A stretch of 64,000 nucleotides of DNA from Hymenobacter sp. BRD128. Lineage in GTDB: Bacteria > Bacteroidota > Bacteroidia > Cytophagales > Hymenobacteraceae. The stretch covers positions 1-64,000 of the forward strand of contig NZ_CP053908.1 of NCBI RefSeq assembly GCF_013256625.1, given 5' to 3'. The first letter of the stretch is position 1; each line of letters opens with the position of its first letter. Below are positions 52,427 through 60,405 of this stretch, one piece after another. Below the pieces are notes generated by a model, which saw nothing but the letters and a program-made list of their open reading frames with translations, had not been told where the DNA came from and made no database searches. A program made the position numbers and the translations under genes.

Positions 52427-52724
52427 CAGCGGCCGGCGTAACGGGCACGGCAGAGCCGCTAGGCACCACGGCCGCCGAAATGACCGGCACCACGTCGGCC
52501 GGTACCTTCACCACCGATTCCGGCTTTTGCAGCGCCTTGCGAATGGTGGCCCAGATAGTCACCGCCGCCACCAGTATCTGAATAACCAGGTGGCCGTAGG
52601 TTTCAATCTGCCCAGGGTCGGGCGGCGTCAAGCTGTTGCTGACTACTTGCCCAAACACGGCGGTACTCAGGATTTGGCCGATATGCCCGGCCTTTGTGCT
52701 GCTGAACAACATGGTAGGTTGCAT
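52410..52724 (-). CDS. Holin-like membrane protein
   Basis: A 104-residue protein. A helix-forming hydrophobic segment (HLVIQILVAAVTIWATIRKA) is preceded by TKAGHIGQILSTAVFGQVVS and followed by a Val/Pro-rich tail (VPADVVPVISAAVVPSGSAV). Size, single or double membrane span and overlap with the M15 endolysin gene support a holin role in host lysis. The tail is unusual in length. Confidence 0.6.
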   Translation of the reverse strand: MQPTMLFSSTKAGHIGQILSTAVFGQVVSNSLTPPDPGQIETYGHLVIQILVAAVTIWATIRKALQKPESVVKVPADVVPVISAAVVPSGSAVPVTPAADGNAE

Positions 52725-53563
52725 AGAAAAATGAAAATTACTTTTTTAAGTAAAATTGTAAGGCAAAAATAGAGCATAGTTGAATGCTATTTTACTATTT
52801 TCTCATCCTAATTAATGGTATTTTTCAGAGTGTGGGCGCTCCCTTCGGGTCGGGCTGTCCAGGGCTCCGCTTCGCTGCGGTGCTGCGCACCCGGCCGGGG
52901 CAGTTGCTCGCCGTCACCGGCAGCCTCAGCGGAACGCCAGACACTTGCCCCGCCCGGCCCTTCTCATCCCTAGCGCACTGCTGCTGAATCAGTGACTCAG
53001 AGGCCGTGCAGCGCGCCCTTCGGGACCCGCCGCCCGGCCAGGTTGCAGCAGCTACAAAGCCAGATGCACCGCCCCGGCCCGCCTCCCGATGGTCGGCCAG
53101 CCTCCACCAGCCACCCTAGCACCCAGACGCCAGCCCCCCGCACCGGCCCAGGTCGCCAATCTGCAACTATCGGTCAGCGCAGCTAAGGTCGCCGGCTCCT
53201 GGCATCGCCACCCTAGCCCCTTACCCATGCGGGGCGCCCTGGCCGTTTCCCACCCACCGACCGGCGCGAACGGCGGGCCTGCTGCGGCCCAGTGCGGCAG
53301 CAGCGGCTTAGTGGCTCCTCAGTAGCGGCGGCCCGAATCAGGTGCGCTTCGCGCAGTGTCTAGCGGGGGCGGCCCCCCGCACCCCCTATAGGCATGCTCA
53401 GCCTTCGGCTAGCATCTTCCTCGGCTAGCGCCTCATAGGGCCCGCTTCGCGGAGGGTTTATTGGGGGCCTCAGCCCGTCCCCCAAACCCCTAGGGCAAGG
53501 CATTCAGGGCCGGCAGGTCGGCTGCCTTTGCCAGCAGCTTGCTTGGCTTGCCGGTGGGCAGCT
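52725..53563. other. GC-rich non-coding stretch
   Basis: About 840 bp without a convincing gene. It is AT-rich up to about 52820, then GC-rich and full of short hairpins such as CCCTTCGGG and CGCTTCGCG. Open frames here are Pro/Ala/Arg-rich artefacts. Possibly the decayed remains of phage genes. Confidence 0.45.
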
Positions 53564-53974
53564 CTACAGGCCCAGCCCGCCGGCCACCGGCGCCGTGCCG
53601 GGCGCGGCCACCCCTAGCCACTCGCAGCGCCGGCCCCGCCTGGCCGCCGCGCGGGCGCTGCTCAGCGTGCCCTTGCTCACCCCGTCCCACACCACCAGCA
53701 CCAGGTCAGCCCGGCGCACTATCTCGGCGTTGCGCACGTGGGTTGCGCCGGCCCCGTGGGCGGCATAGTCGGGCCGCAGCTCCGTCAGCGGCACCAGGTT
53801 GCGCCCCGCCCAGCCGGCGGCCAGGGTGTCCACGCCCGCCGCCCCGCCGCTCACCACTTCGGCCACCTGGCCTAGCACGTGCAGGGCATCCAGGCGGCGC
53901 AGCAGGGCCTCGCAGCTCGTCACGCTCCGGCTGCCTACCACCGCTACCACCAGCCCTGCGGGTACGGCTGCCAT
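53564..53974 (-). CDS. SLOG-family (YspA/DprA-like) nucleotide-binding protein
   Basis: A protein of about 136 residues with a Rossmannoid SLOG fold. LVVAVVGSRSVTSCEALLRR, then QVAEVVSGGAAGVDTLAAGW (the GS/GGAxGxD ligand loop), LTELRPDYAAHGAGATHVRN, AEIVRRADLVLVVWDGVSKG and TLSSARAAARRG. SLOG proteins bind or cut nucleotide-derived ligands and often occur in mobile elements. Start 53974 is preferred to 54001. It is divergent from the small-gene cassette at 54185 across an AT-rich region. Confidence 0.75.
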   Translation of the reverse strand: MAAVPAGLVVAVVGSRSVTSCEALLRRLDALHVLGQVAEVVSGGAAGVDTLAAGWAGRNLVPLTELRPDYAAHGAGATHVRNAEIVRRADLVLVVWDGVSKGTLSSARAAARRGRRCEWLGVAAPGTAPVAGGLGL

Positions 53975-54080
53975 ATTAGTAATTTTTTGTATATTTCTCA
54001 TAATCGAAGATACATACTTTTTTCTGTATTTTCCACTTATTTTAATTACTTTATTTAGTATATTTTCTTGCTTTATTACG

Positions 54081-54088
54081 TATATTTG
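54081..54088 (+). promoter_or_regulatory. -7 box of the small-gene cassette
   Basis: TATATTTG, a perfect Bacteroidota -7 box in an AT-rich stretch (54000-54090) that stands out from the GC-rich surroundings, 97 bp upstream of the first small gene. Confidence 0.5.
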
Positions 54089-54184
54089 TAAGGTAGTCGG
54101 GGAGAGGCCCCGGCGCTACGCGCCAGCGGCGCTGGCTAGGCCCGGCCAGCACCGCAGCGCATTACACGGCTAACCCTTACAGCC

Positions 54185-54592
54185 ATGCTCACTTCCATTC
54201 AGTTTACCCAGCTAGCTCAGGCCGCCTGGTCGGGTACCACCTTCTTCGCCTCCATCGTCAGCTACCGCAGCGCCTCCGGCTACGCGGCCACTAGCTACCG
54301 CGTCAGCTACCACCCCGGCGAGGTAGGTAGCCAGTGCTTCCAGGAAGAGCGCCCGTGCCCCTTTGCCGCCGTGCTAGCGGCCGTGCAGGCAGCCGCCACG
54401 GCGGGCGTAGCCGTGTGCGTATCCACCGCCGGCGCCGTGGTGGCCCAGGCCGAGCACCTGTTTGCCGGTGCGCCCGCCCCGGCCCTCGCGCCGCCCGTGG
54501 TGTGCGCCGGTTGCGGCGAAGGCCGCGACCACTTCGGCGAGTGCGGGTGCTCCTATGTGCCTGTTGCCGCCTCCCGCTACTTCCATGCCTAG
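54185..54592 (+). CDS. Hypothetical phage-type protein with Cys cluster
   Basis: An unrecognised 135-residue protein: MLTSIQFTQLAQAAWSGTTF, FASIVSYRSASGYAATSYRV, then an Ala-rich part and a C-terminal CAGCGEGRDHFGECGCSYVP with four Cys that could bind zinc. It opens a tight plus-strand cassette of small genes and overlaps the next by 8 nt. Confidence 0.5.
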   Translation: MLTSIQFTQLAQAAWSGTTFFASIVSYRSASGYAATSYRVSYHPGEVGSQCFQEERPCPFAAVLAAVQAAATAGVAVCVSTAGAVVAQAEHLFAGAPAPALAPPVVCAGCGEGRDHFGECGCSYVPVAASRYFHA

Positions 54593-54794
54593 GCTTGCTA
54601 CCCCGCCGGCCGCGCCCGCCCAGGGCGCGGCCCCCACGGCCACCGAGCAGCGCGCCCGCCTCGTAGCCCTCATTGAGCAGTGCCAGGCCCGCGACCAGGC
54701 CGCCCAGCGCCGCAGCTGCTACCTGGCTCCGGCCCCAAGTGCTGCCTACCATGACCCCGCCACCGACCCCGCCCGCTGGCAGGGCTTCCTCTAG
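54585..54794 (+). CDS. Small hypothetical protein
   Basis: A 69-residue protein read from ATG 54585, overlapping the previous stop by 8 nt: MPRLATPPAAPAQGAAPTAT, EQRARLVALIEQCQARDQAA, QRRSCYLAPAPSAAYHDPAT, DPARWQGFL. A helical core with a Pro/Ala-rich start; no recognised family. Kept because of the tight overlap and position in a run of same-strand small genes. Confidence 0.4.
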   Translation: MPRLATPPAAPAQGAAPTATEQRARLVALIEQCQARDQAAQRRSCYLAPAPSAAYHDPATDPARWQGFL

Positions 54795-54802
54795 CCCACG
54801 TC

Positions 54803-54994
54803 ATGGCTCAGCACACTGCCCGCCGCCTCAAGGTGGCCCAGCACTTCCGCAGCCTCCACCCGCGCCTCAGCACCACCAGCAAGCTCACGCTTGCCGGCGA
54901 CTGGCTAGCCGCCGCCGGCTTCCTGCCCGGCGCGTTCGCCGTGGTAGAGGTGCAGGCCGGCCGCCTCATCATCACCACCGCCCCAGTCCACTAG
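54803..54994 (+). CDS. SymE-like toxin-fold protein
   Basis: A 63-residue protein of the SymE type: RRLKVAQHFRSLHPRLSTTS then KLTLAGDWLAAAGFLPGAFA, VVEVQAGRLIITTAPVH. The pattern L-x-G-x-W-L-x-x-A-G-F-x-x-G followed by V-x-V-x-x-G-x-L-I-I is diagnostic of the SymE/AbrB-like fold. In enterobacteria SymE is an SOS-induced toxin linked to a type I RM locus; here it sits in a phage-type cassette about 10 kb from one. No antisense RNA was identified. Confidence 0.7.
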   Translation: MAQHTARRLKVAQHFRSLHPRLSTTSKLTLAGDWLAAAGFLPGAFAVVEVQAGRLIITTAPVH

Positions 54995-55040
54995 CCACCC
55001 GGCCCGCGCTCCATCGGCGCGGGCCACTAAGCCCCGCCCC

Positions 55041-55331
55041 ATGATTGCTCGCATTAGCCCCAGCGCCCACGCCCTAACCGCCGCCTGCTTTCCCGTGCCC
55101 GGCTGCACTGTGGGCGGCTACGCCACCCGAACCGGCTACAAGCTCTTCATCCATCCCCCGCAGCCCTACGCGGGGCCCTCGGTGTACTGCGGCCACGGTG
55201 CCACCTGCTACGAGGCCCTGGCCGCCGCCGTGCAGCTTTTCCACGAAAGCGCCCACGCCTACCCAGGTGCCCAGCCGCTAGCCGCCGCTGGCAGCTACGA
55301 CGGCGCCAGCCACCGCACCGATTCCTTTTAA
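55041..55331 (+). CDS. Hypothetical phage-type protein
   Basis: An unrecognised 96-residue protein: MIARISPSAHALTAACFPVP, GCTVGGYATRTGYKLFIHPP, QPYAGPSVYCGHGATCYEAL, AAAVQLFHESAHAYPGAQPL. Resembles small early phage proteins by size and context only. Start and stop are clean; neighbours are 46 and 48 bp away. Confidence 0.4.
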   Translation: MIARISPSAHALTAACFPVPGCTVGGYATRTGYKLFIHPPQPYAGPSVYCGHGATCYEALAAAVQLFHESAHAYPGAQPLAAAGSYDGASHRTDSF

Positions 55332-55379
55332 TCAACCAGGGGCCGGCCCCAGCGCCGGTTCCGCTTTCTCCCCAGCACC

Positions 55380-55694
55380 ATGCCCGCCACTGCTCCCACC
55401 TACCGACCCCATCTGCTTGACCCGCATAGCGCCGAGCCTCAACCAGTCAGCCCAGCCAACGGCCGCAGCTTCCGGCTGGCTGAGCTATACCAGTTGCTCG
55501 ACTGCCAGACCGTCGAAGTGGTGCGCCTCACCGACGAGTTGATTCTCATCATCGACGAGGAAGGCAAGTTCCGCAACCCCGCCTACCTCAACCTACTGGC
55601 TACCTATCTCTGGTACCAGCACCAGCCCGAAGCGCGGGGCGTCGATTCCATTGTGGGCCGGGCCATTCTCTGCCACGACAAGCAATTCAGATAA
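55380..55694 (+). CDS. DUF3846-like protein
   Basis: A 104-residue protein: GRSFRLAELYQLLDCQTVEV, VRLTDELILIIDEEGKFRNP, AYLNLLATYLWYQHQPEARG and VDSIVGRAILCHDKQF. The order of strand, (I/V)IDEEGKxxxP, NxxAT and the terminal IVGxAxLCxDxQ matches DUF3846-type proteins found in phages and integrative elements. Its role is unknown. Intact, in the middle of the small-gene cassette. Confidence 0.6.
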   Translation: MPATAPTYRPHLLDPHSAEPQPVSPANGRSFRLAELYQLLDCQTVEVVRLTDELILIIDEEGKFRNPAYLNLLATYLWYQHQPEARGVDSIVGRAILCHDKQFR

Positions 55695-55762
55695 ACGACA
55701 AACGGCGACGGGGCCGGCCGACAACTGGCCCCACTTTTTTCATTCCCCAACCTCCGCCCCCT

Positions 55763-56467
55763 ATGGCAACCAAGCAAACCACCCCAAACGTCCTAGCCGC
55801 TAACACCGCTCCGGCCGCTACTGATACGCTCACCGCCAGCCGCGCCTACCTCACTGCCTCGGTCGATGAGGCCACCGGCGAAGTAGTCGAAACCAGCCGC
55901 TTCAAGTACTTACCCGGCCACCCCCGCCAGATTCGCGCCGACCTTAAAGCCGGCGTCTTCAACCTGAACGGGCAGGAGGTGCTGGGCAAGTCGCTGACAT
56001 TCATTCCCGTTGCCCTGCGCATCTTCTCCGACAACATCCTGAGCATGGGCCGCAAGGTGTGGGCCGAGCTGTTTTTTATCGACAAGACCGGGGCCGTATG
56101 CGCGGTGCTTTTCCACGGCTACAGCGTCGAGAACCTGCAAAAGCTCAACGCCAGCCTGTTCTACGACGACCTCAAGCTGACCGACGTGGAGCTGACCGTT
56201 ACCCCCGTCAAGAAGCAAACGGAGAAGGAAGGCAAGCCCGCCACCTACTTCATTGCCGAGTTCAGCTACCAGCCCGCCGACCCGGCCGAGGTGCAGGCCC
56301 GCCAGGAGTTTGCCGAAGATTTCGACCTCTACCGCGAGGAAACGCTGACGGGCATGGCCGATATGCGCCTGGTCAACGGCTACCGCATCCCCGAGGGCTA
56401 CCAGTTCCCTGAGCAGCGGGCTGCCAAGCAGCTCACCACCGCCGAAACCGCCGCAGTCACCGAGTAA
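55763..56467 (+). CDS. Hypothetical phage protein
   Basis: An unrecognised intact protein of 234 residues: SRAYLTASVDEATGEVVETS, RFKYLPGHPRQIRADLKAGV, FNLNGQEVLGKSLTFIPVAL, RIFSDNILSMGRKVWAELFF and IDKTGAVCAVLFHGYSVENL. Its acidic C-terminus, beta-rich core and position two genes before a RecE-like nuclease suggest a DNA-metabolism role, such as a single-strand-binding or annealing accessory, but no motif proves it. Confidence 0.5.
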   Translation: MATKQTTPNVLAANTAPAATDTLTASRAYLTASVDEATGEVVETSRFKYLPGHPRQIRADLKAGVFNLNGQEVLGKSLTFIPVALRIFSDNILSMGRKVWAELFFIDKTGAVCAVLFHGYSVENLQKLNASLFYDDLKLTDVELTVTPVKKQTEKEGKPATYFIAEFSYQPADPAEVQARQEFAEDFDLYREETLTGMADMRLVNGYRIPEGYQFPEQRAAKQLTTAETAAVTE

Positions 56468-56522
56468 CCCACCGGCCCCTGACCCACCAGCAGGGGAGGG
56501 GCCACTTTTTACCGTTAGTCCC

Positions 56523-56771
56523 ATGCTGCAACTCCCCGAGTTCCGCCAGGAGCAGACCGCCCACGACGAGGCTGAGGCCGCCCGCCTCACCCAGCTAGCC
56601 CAGCTCATCGCCACCACCGCCCCGCTGCCTGACCTGCGCGACCTGGTCCCCGCCGTGCGCTAGCTCTTCCCGCCCCTGGCTTATGAAGTAGGCTGCGGCG
56701 GCTCCCACATCTGGCTGCACCGCACCGTCGACCCGCAGCGCCTGGCCTGCCTCCTAGACCGCTATCAGTAG
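56523..56771 (+). CDS. Small hypothetical protein with internal amber codon
   Basis: An 82-codon frame broken by one TAG at 56661-56663. Before it: MLQLPEFRQEQTAHDEAEAA, RLTQLAQLIATTAPLPDLRD. After it, in the same frame: LFPPLAYEVGCGGSHIWLHR, TVDPQRLACLLDRYQ. The two halves read as one protein. The amber lies inside CTAG; CTGG would give Trp. It may be a sequence error, a nonsense mutation or two separate peptides. Confidence 0.45.
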
Positions 56772-56800
56772 CGGATAACTGTTAATTGATAATTGAAAAG

Positions 56801-57505
56801 ATGTTCACCAACCTCCAGCCCCATCCCGGCATCACCCAGGCCCAGCACCGCGCCCTGCCCTTCGTCAGTAACACCGACCTCAGCCGCTTGGCTGATGAGC
56901 TGCTGGGCCGCCCCGCCCGCGAGTGCGCCGCCGCTTTCGCTTTCGGCTCCTACTTCCACAGCGCCACCCTCGAGCCGCACCTGTTCACCCCAACCAATCC
57001 CGAGGACGTCCTCGACCACCGCCAACGCCAGCAGGCCGCCGCGCTGGCCGCCGCCATCCGGCGCCGCCGCTACCCCCGCCACGTCTTGTACCGGGGCCAG
57101 CCCGAACAGAGTTACACCGCTACCCACGAGGCCACCGGCCTAGTAGTGAAGGTGCGCCCCGATTTGCTAATTGACAGCCCCAAGAAGCGCCGCCGCACCC
57201 TCGTAGACTTCAAAACCACCAGCTGCCGCGACCTGTCCCAATTTCTCGACACTGTTGAAAAATACGGCTATGACCGCCAGGGCGCGCTGTACGCCGACGT
57301 GTTGGGCGCCCACCGCGTTGTGCTCATCGCCGTGCAAAAGAAGTTCCTCACCCGTAGGGTCAGCGGAGCTAAAGACCAGATGCCCGCCGTATGGGTACAT
57401 GAGTTGACAGCCGAGCAAATTGCGCTAGGCCGCAAGAAGTACCGGAAGCTTCTTCTATGTTACGCCAAGCAAGCCAGCACCTTATCAGCACAGTTAATAA
57501 GCTGA
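56801..57505 (+). CDS. RecE-like PD-(D/E)XK exonuclease
   Basis: A phage-type exonuclease of about 234 residues. Start ATG 56801 (MFTNLQPHPGITQAQHRALP). Core motifs: NTDLSRLADELLGRPAREC, AAFAFGSYFHSATLEPHLFT (the family GxxxHxxxLEP motif), EATGLVVKVRPDLLIDSPKK and RRTLVDFKTTSCRDLSQFLD with the catalytic Asp ... Asp-x-Lys, then YDRQGALYADVLGAHRVVLI. This is the YqaJ/RecE-type fold that makes recombinogenic DNA ends. It closes the phage-type cassette. Confidence 0.8.
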   Translation: MFTNLQPHPGITQAQHRALPFVSNTDLSRLADELLGRPARECAAAFAFGSYFHSATLEPHLFTPTNPEDVLDHRQRQQAAALAAAIRRRRYPRHVLYRGQPEQSYTATHEATGLVVKVRPDLLIDSPKKRRRTLVDFKTTSCRDLSQFLDTVEKYGYDRQGALYADVLGAHRVVLIAVQKKFLTRRVSGAKDQMPAVWVHELTAEQIALGRKKYRKLLLCYAKQASTLSAQLIS

Positions 57506-57692
57506 CTTACTCCACTCTTACAAGTAAGGTCGGGCTAGGTAGGCCGATTTAGTATGGCCCGTAGTAGGGTGAACTGGAAAGAAGTTGGGCCTAGGAAAGA
57601 GAATGAAAAGCCCTGCTAGCTAGGGCAGAGCTTTCGCTGCATCTATTTCTCTATAAAGCGCCTGGGCGTCAGTTTTGGTAGTAGTTTTGGGT
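57506..57692. other. Right edge of the mobile region, with hairpin
   Basis: A GCCCT-N7-AGGGC hairpin (57610-57626, extended by AAAGC/GCTTT-like arms to 57634) follows the last phage-type gene and may terminate it. No integrase-type direct repeat matching the left side was found. Confidence 0.4.
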
Positions 57693-57794
57693 ATGAAGCA
57701 AATTCTACTCGCTGCTATGCTGCTGATTAGCTTTACTGGCTGTAAATCAAGTAGTAATTCAGAACGCCTGATGTTCTACTTTCAAGCGGTCTAG
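57693..57794 (+). CDS. Tiny lipoprotein
   Basis: A 33-residue ORF: MKQILLAAMLLISFTGCKSS then SNSERLMFYFQAV. It has a perfect lipobox (SFTGC) after a signal peptide, so it would be a mature lipopeptide of about 18 residues. The last ten codons are inside a 51-bp tandem repeat, so the gene may be the truncated start of a longer lipoprotein. Confidence 0.5.
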   Translation: MKQILLAAMLLISFTGCKSSSNSERLMFYFQAV

Positions 57795-57863
57795 AAAATC
57801 GGAACAGGTCAAGAACGCCTGATGCGCTACTTCTGGTCGGTCCAGTAAATGGGAGGAGGTCAA
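57762..57863. repeat. 51-bp imperfect tandem repeat
   Basis: Two copies (57762-57812 and 57813-57863) begin GAACGCCTGATG. The first encodes ERLMFYFQAV-stop, the second ERLMRYFWSVQ-stop in the same phase (51 = 17 codons). Confidence 0.65.
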
Positions 57864-57868
57864 GTCAA

Positions 57869-58246
57869 TTACGACGTCTGCGTTTTAGGCGTATTCGCCT
57901 GCGTTAGCACGCGCGCCAGCTGGACGAGCCGCCGCGGGCTCATTAGCTTGAGGCCCCGCAGTTCGTGGCTGACGCGGCGCCAATCCACGCCCAGGCGCTT
58001 GGCCACGGCCACAACAGAGAGCGGACTGGCCTGAAACTGGGCGATGAGCGCGACCTGGGCCGCAGGCAGCACGCGCGGGGCCGCTGGCCTGGCGAGCAAA
58101 TCATACTGGACCAGCACCCGCCGTACTTGGTAGGGCGAGCAGGCTAGCTTGACCGCTATTGTCGCGATGGACTGGCCAAGGTGCCAACGCGCGGTGACGG
58201 CCGCGTGGTCGGCCTGGCGAAGACGGCGGGGGGAAGACGCGGGCAT
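57869..58246 (-). CDS. Helix-turn-helix protein
   Basis: A 125-residue basic protein with two HTH-like units: RWHLGQSIATIAVKLACSPY with QVRRVLVQYDLLARPAAPRV, and FQASPLSVVAVAKRLGVDWR with RVSHELRGLKLMSPRRLVQL. The doubled HTH resembles the DNA-binding half of transposases or homeodomain-like regulators, but no catalytic domain is present. Start 58246 (MPASSPRRLRQ) is preferred to 58270. Alone between the repeat and the DUF1345 gene. Confidence 0.55.
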   Translation of the reverse strand: MPASSPRRLRQADHAAVTARWHLGQSIATIAVKLACSPYQVRRVLVQYDLLARPAAPRVLPAAQVALIAQFQASPLSVVAVAKRLGVDWRRVSHELRGLKLMSPRRLVQLARVLTQANTPKTQTS

Positions 58247-58401
58247 GGCAGATACCTCTTTTTCGAGCAAAGCGCCCGTGGCGGCGGGTAGTGAGTGGCA
58301 GTTGGACCAGTCCTGTTCCCACCCACAATTAGCGCAGCCGGCCTGGGGTAAGTAGCCCCGCTCCGTGCGTGCGTAGCACCAGATTTGTCCGGCGCTGTGC
58401 G

Positions 58402-59133
58402 TTACAGGATACTGGAGACGACATTGACGCCCAGGGCGATGACGGCGGTGTTGAAGCCGAAGGACAGCAGCCCGTGGGCCAGGGTGAGCTGGCGCATTTG
58501 CAGAGAGGTTACCCCGGTGTCCGAGGTCTGGGCCGTCATGCCGATGGTGAAGGCGTAGTAGGCGAAGTCCCAGTACGTGGTCGGGGCGGCCCCGGCAAAG
58601 GCCAGGCCGCCGCGCGGCGCGGCTCCCGGCTCGGCCCCGGGGTCCGGGCTAAAGTAGGCGTGGGCGTAGCGCAGGGTAAAGAGCGTGTGCAACAGGAACC
58701 AGGCCCCCAACACGGCCACCACCGATACGGCCACTTGCTCGAGTTGCTCGCGGTGGGGCAGTTCTTTGAGCCCGTGCAGCAGCAGGGCCACGGCCAACAG
58801 GCTCGCGGTGGCGGCCAGCACGACGGCCCCGAACGTGGCGGTCCGGCCCGGGTCCTGGCGGGTGGCCACGCGGCGCAGGTAGGCGGCGTCGGCCGTGAAA
58901 ATGGTGGCCCAGGTCAGGACCAGGATACTGAGGCAAAACCCGTCCCAGGCCACGACCCCACGGGTAGCGGGCCGAAAGTCGGCCGGAGCCAGCCAGGCGC
59001 ACCCGGCCCCGAGGGCTATGGCCCCCCCAAAGCGGTGCAGGGCCGGCGAGGCGAGGACCCGGTGCAAGGACCGCGCGCGTGGGGCCGCAGAGGCGGAGAC
59101 ACTGGCCGGCGGGGAGGAGGGTAACGGACGCAT
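58402..59133 (-). CDS. DUF1345 membrane protein
   Basis: A 243-residue inner-membrane protein with about five helices. Family hallmarks: WDGFCLSILVLTWATIFTAD, LLHTLFTLRYAHAYFSPDPG, PTTYWDFAYYAFTIGMTAQT and SDTGVTSLQMRQLTLAHGLL, ending SFGFNTAVIALGVNVVSSIL. The YWDFAYYAFTIGMTxQxSD motif looks like a degenerate ion-channel pore loop; the family function is not established. Start 59133 gives the usual length. Intact. Confidence 0.85.
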   Translation of the reverse strand: MRPLPSSPPASVSASAAPRARSLHRVLASPALHRFGGAIALGAGCAWLAPADFRPATRGVVAWDGFCLSILVLTWATIFTADAAYLRRVATRQDPGRTATFGAVVLAATASLLAVALLLHGLKELPHREQLEQVAVSVVAVLGAWFLLHTLFTLRYAHAYFSPDPGAEPGAAPRGGLAFAGAAPTTYWDFAYYAFTIGMTAQTSDTGVTSLQMRQLTLAHGLLSFGFNTAVIALGVNVVSSIL

Positions 59134-59370
59134 AAAAGGGGCGCGACGCCGGCCAGTGGGTTCCCCAGGGGCCAGAGCCGCCGGGGAGCGCAACAGGCCG
59201 GGAGGAGTCGATGGGCTGTTTGGCCGCGCAAGTTGCGCGTGCCGGAGCAAACGCTCGCTTTATACAGGCAAGGGGTAGCCGGCCGACGCTATCCTGCCCC
59301 AGTCATTCCGCGCCTTGTTGGGGCTGCTGCTGCCTGCCGATACCACGTGCGGCCTGGTTAGGTTGCCTGT

Positions 59371-59889
59371 CTACCCCGCCGCCCCGAACCGGCCCAGCCA
59401 CACGCCGAGGGCGAAGACGATGCCGCCGCCCACAATCACCTGGAAGATGGTGCTGGCCAGCGGCGTTTTCATAAAGCGGTACCGGATGTAGGCAATCAGC
59501 AGCAGCTCGCTACCCACCACCACGTAGGCCACCTGCAAGGCCAGGGCCAGGTTGGTGAGCAGAAAGGGCAGCGTGTGCAACATCCCGCCGGCCGTCGTGG
59601 CCCCGCCCGTAATCAGACCCCGCGCCCACGGATTGCCCCGCCCCGTCACGGCCCCGTCGTCGGAGAGCGCTTCGGCGAGCCCCATACTAATGCCGGCCCC
59701 CACGGAGGCGGCCAGCCCCACGAAAAAAGCGGCGTGGGGCGAATGCGTGAGCCCGGCGGCGGCAAAGAGGGGGGCCAAGGTGGAGACCGAGCCGTCCATG
59801 AGCCCGAGCAGGGCGGGCTGCACTTTTTGCAGCACAAAGGTAGCTTCGTCGGAAGGAGCAGTCGGAGTGGGGTCGAGCGTCGGCGTCAT
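59371..59889 (-). CDS. VIT1/CCC1-family transporter-like protein
   Basis: A 172-residue membrane protein of the VIT1/CCC1 iron/manganese transporter family. Segments are [40 protein letters not shown] (the conserved Gly/Glu helix), [40 protein letters not shown] and [19 protein letters not shown]. It lacks the extended cytoplasmic metal-binding domain of plant VIT1. Intact; separated from neighbours by more than 200 bp on each side. Confidence 0.8.
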   Translation of the reverse strand: MTPTLDPTPTAPSDEATFVLQKVQPALLGLMDGSVSTLAPLFAAAGLTHSPHAAFFVGLAASVGAGISMGLAEALSDDGAVTGRGNPWARGLITGGATTAGGMLHTLPFLLTNLALALQVAYVVVGSELLLIAYIRYRFMKTPLASTIFQVIVGGGIVFALGVWLGRFGAAG

Positions 59890-60405
59890 AAGCAGGAAAA
59901 GGGGCGGGTCGCTGGCCCGGCTAGGCGGACCGGGAGCCGGGCGGCAACAGCGGGGCAGCCGGGGCAATGGGGGCTGCCGCTGCCCTGTACGTGCTCCCCC
60001 GCGTAGCGTTACCAGCCCCCGGCGGCGACTACCACGCCCGCTGACCGGTCACAACCAAACCGCGGGGCGGCGAACTCGTCCGTTGATGAGGGAGTCGGGA
60101 AAGCCTCGCCGCCGTTATGGGGGCGTTAGTGAACAACTAGGGCCAACTCTCCGACTTGGCGGCCAGTTAGTTTAAATGCTACTGCTAAGGCACAAAACGC
60201 AATAAGAGTAGTGTGAGACGATTGTTTTACACGTCCCTTAACGCCATCGAAGCAGAATAGCGAAAACGAACGTTCAGCCTATCTTTTTGCCCACGTACCG
60301 AATAATATGTTGTCAGACAGTACACTAAACGTAAAAATGAGGCAACAGTGCGCCTGAAGCGGAGGGTTTGCCCTAGTTGTTTACTAACACCCCCTTTACC
60401 GGTAT
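59890..60405. other. Intergenic region without recognised genes
   Basis: About 515 bp. GC-rich near the VIT gene, AT-richer from 60150 on. No ORF, operator or clear terminator recognised. Confidence 0.4.

Noticed and set aside
52820..53480. Structured non-coding RNA suggested by many short CTTCGG-type hairpins
   Set aside because: The hairpins are short, irregular and not arranged in a conserved fold that I recognise.
56661..56663. Amber codon read as pyrrolysine or by programmed read-through
   Set aside because: No pyl genes or read-through context seen; an error or nonsense mutation at CTAG is simpler.
58369..59124. Plus-strand open frame opposite DUF1345
   Set aside because: Gly/Gln/Arg-rich low-complexity product; the minus frame has the DUF1345 hallmark motifs.
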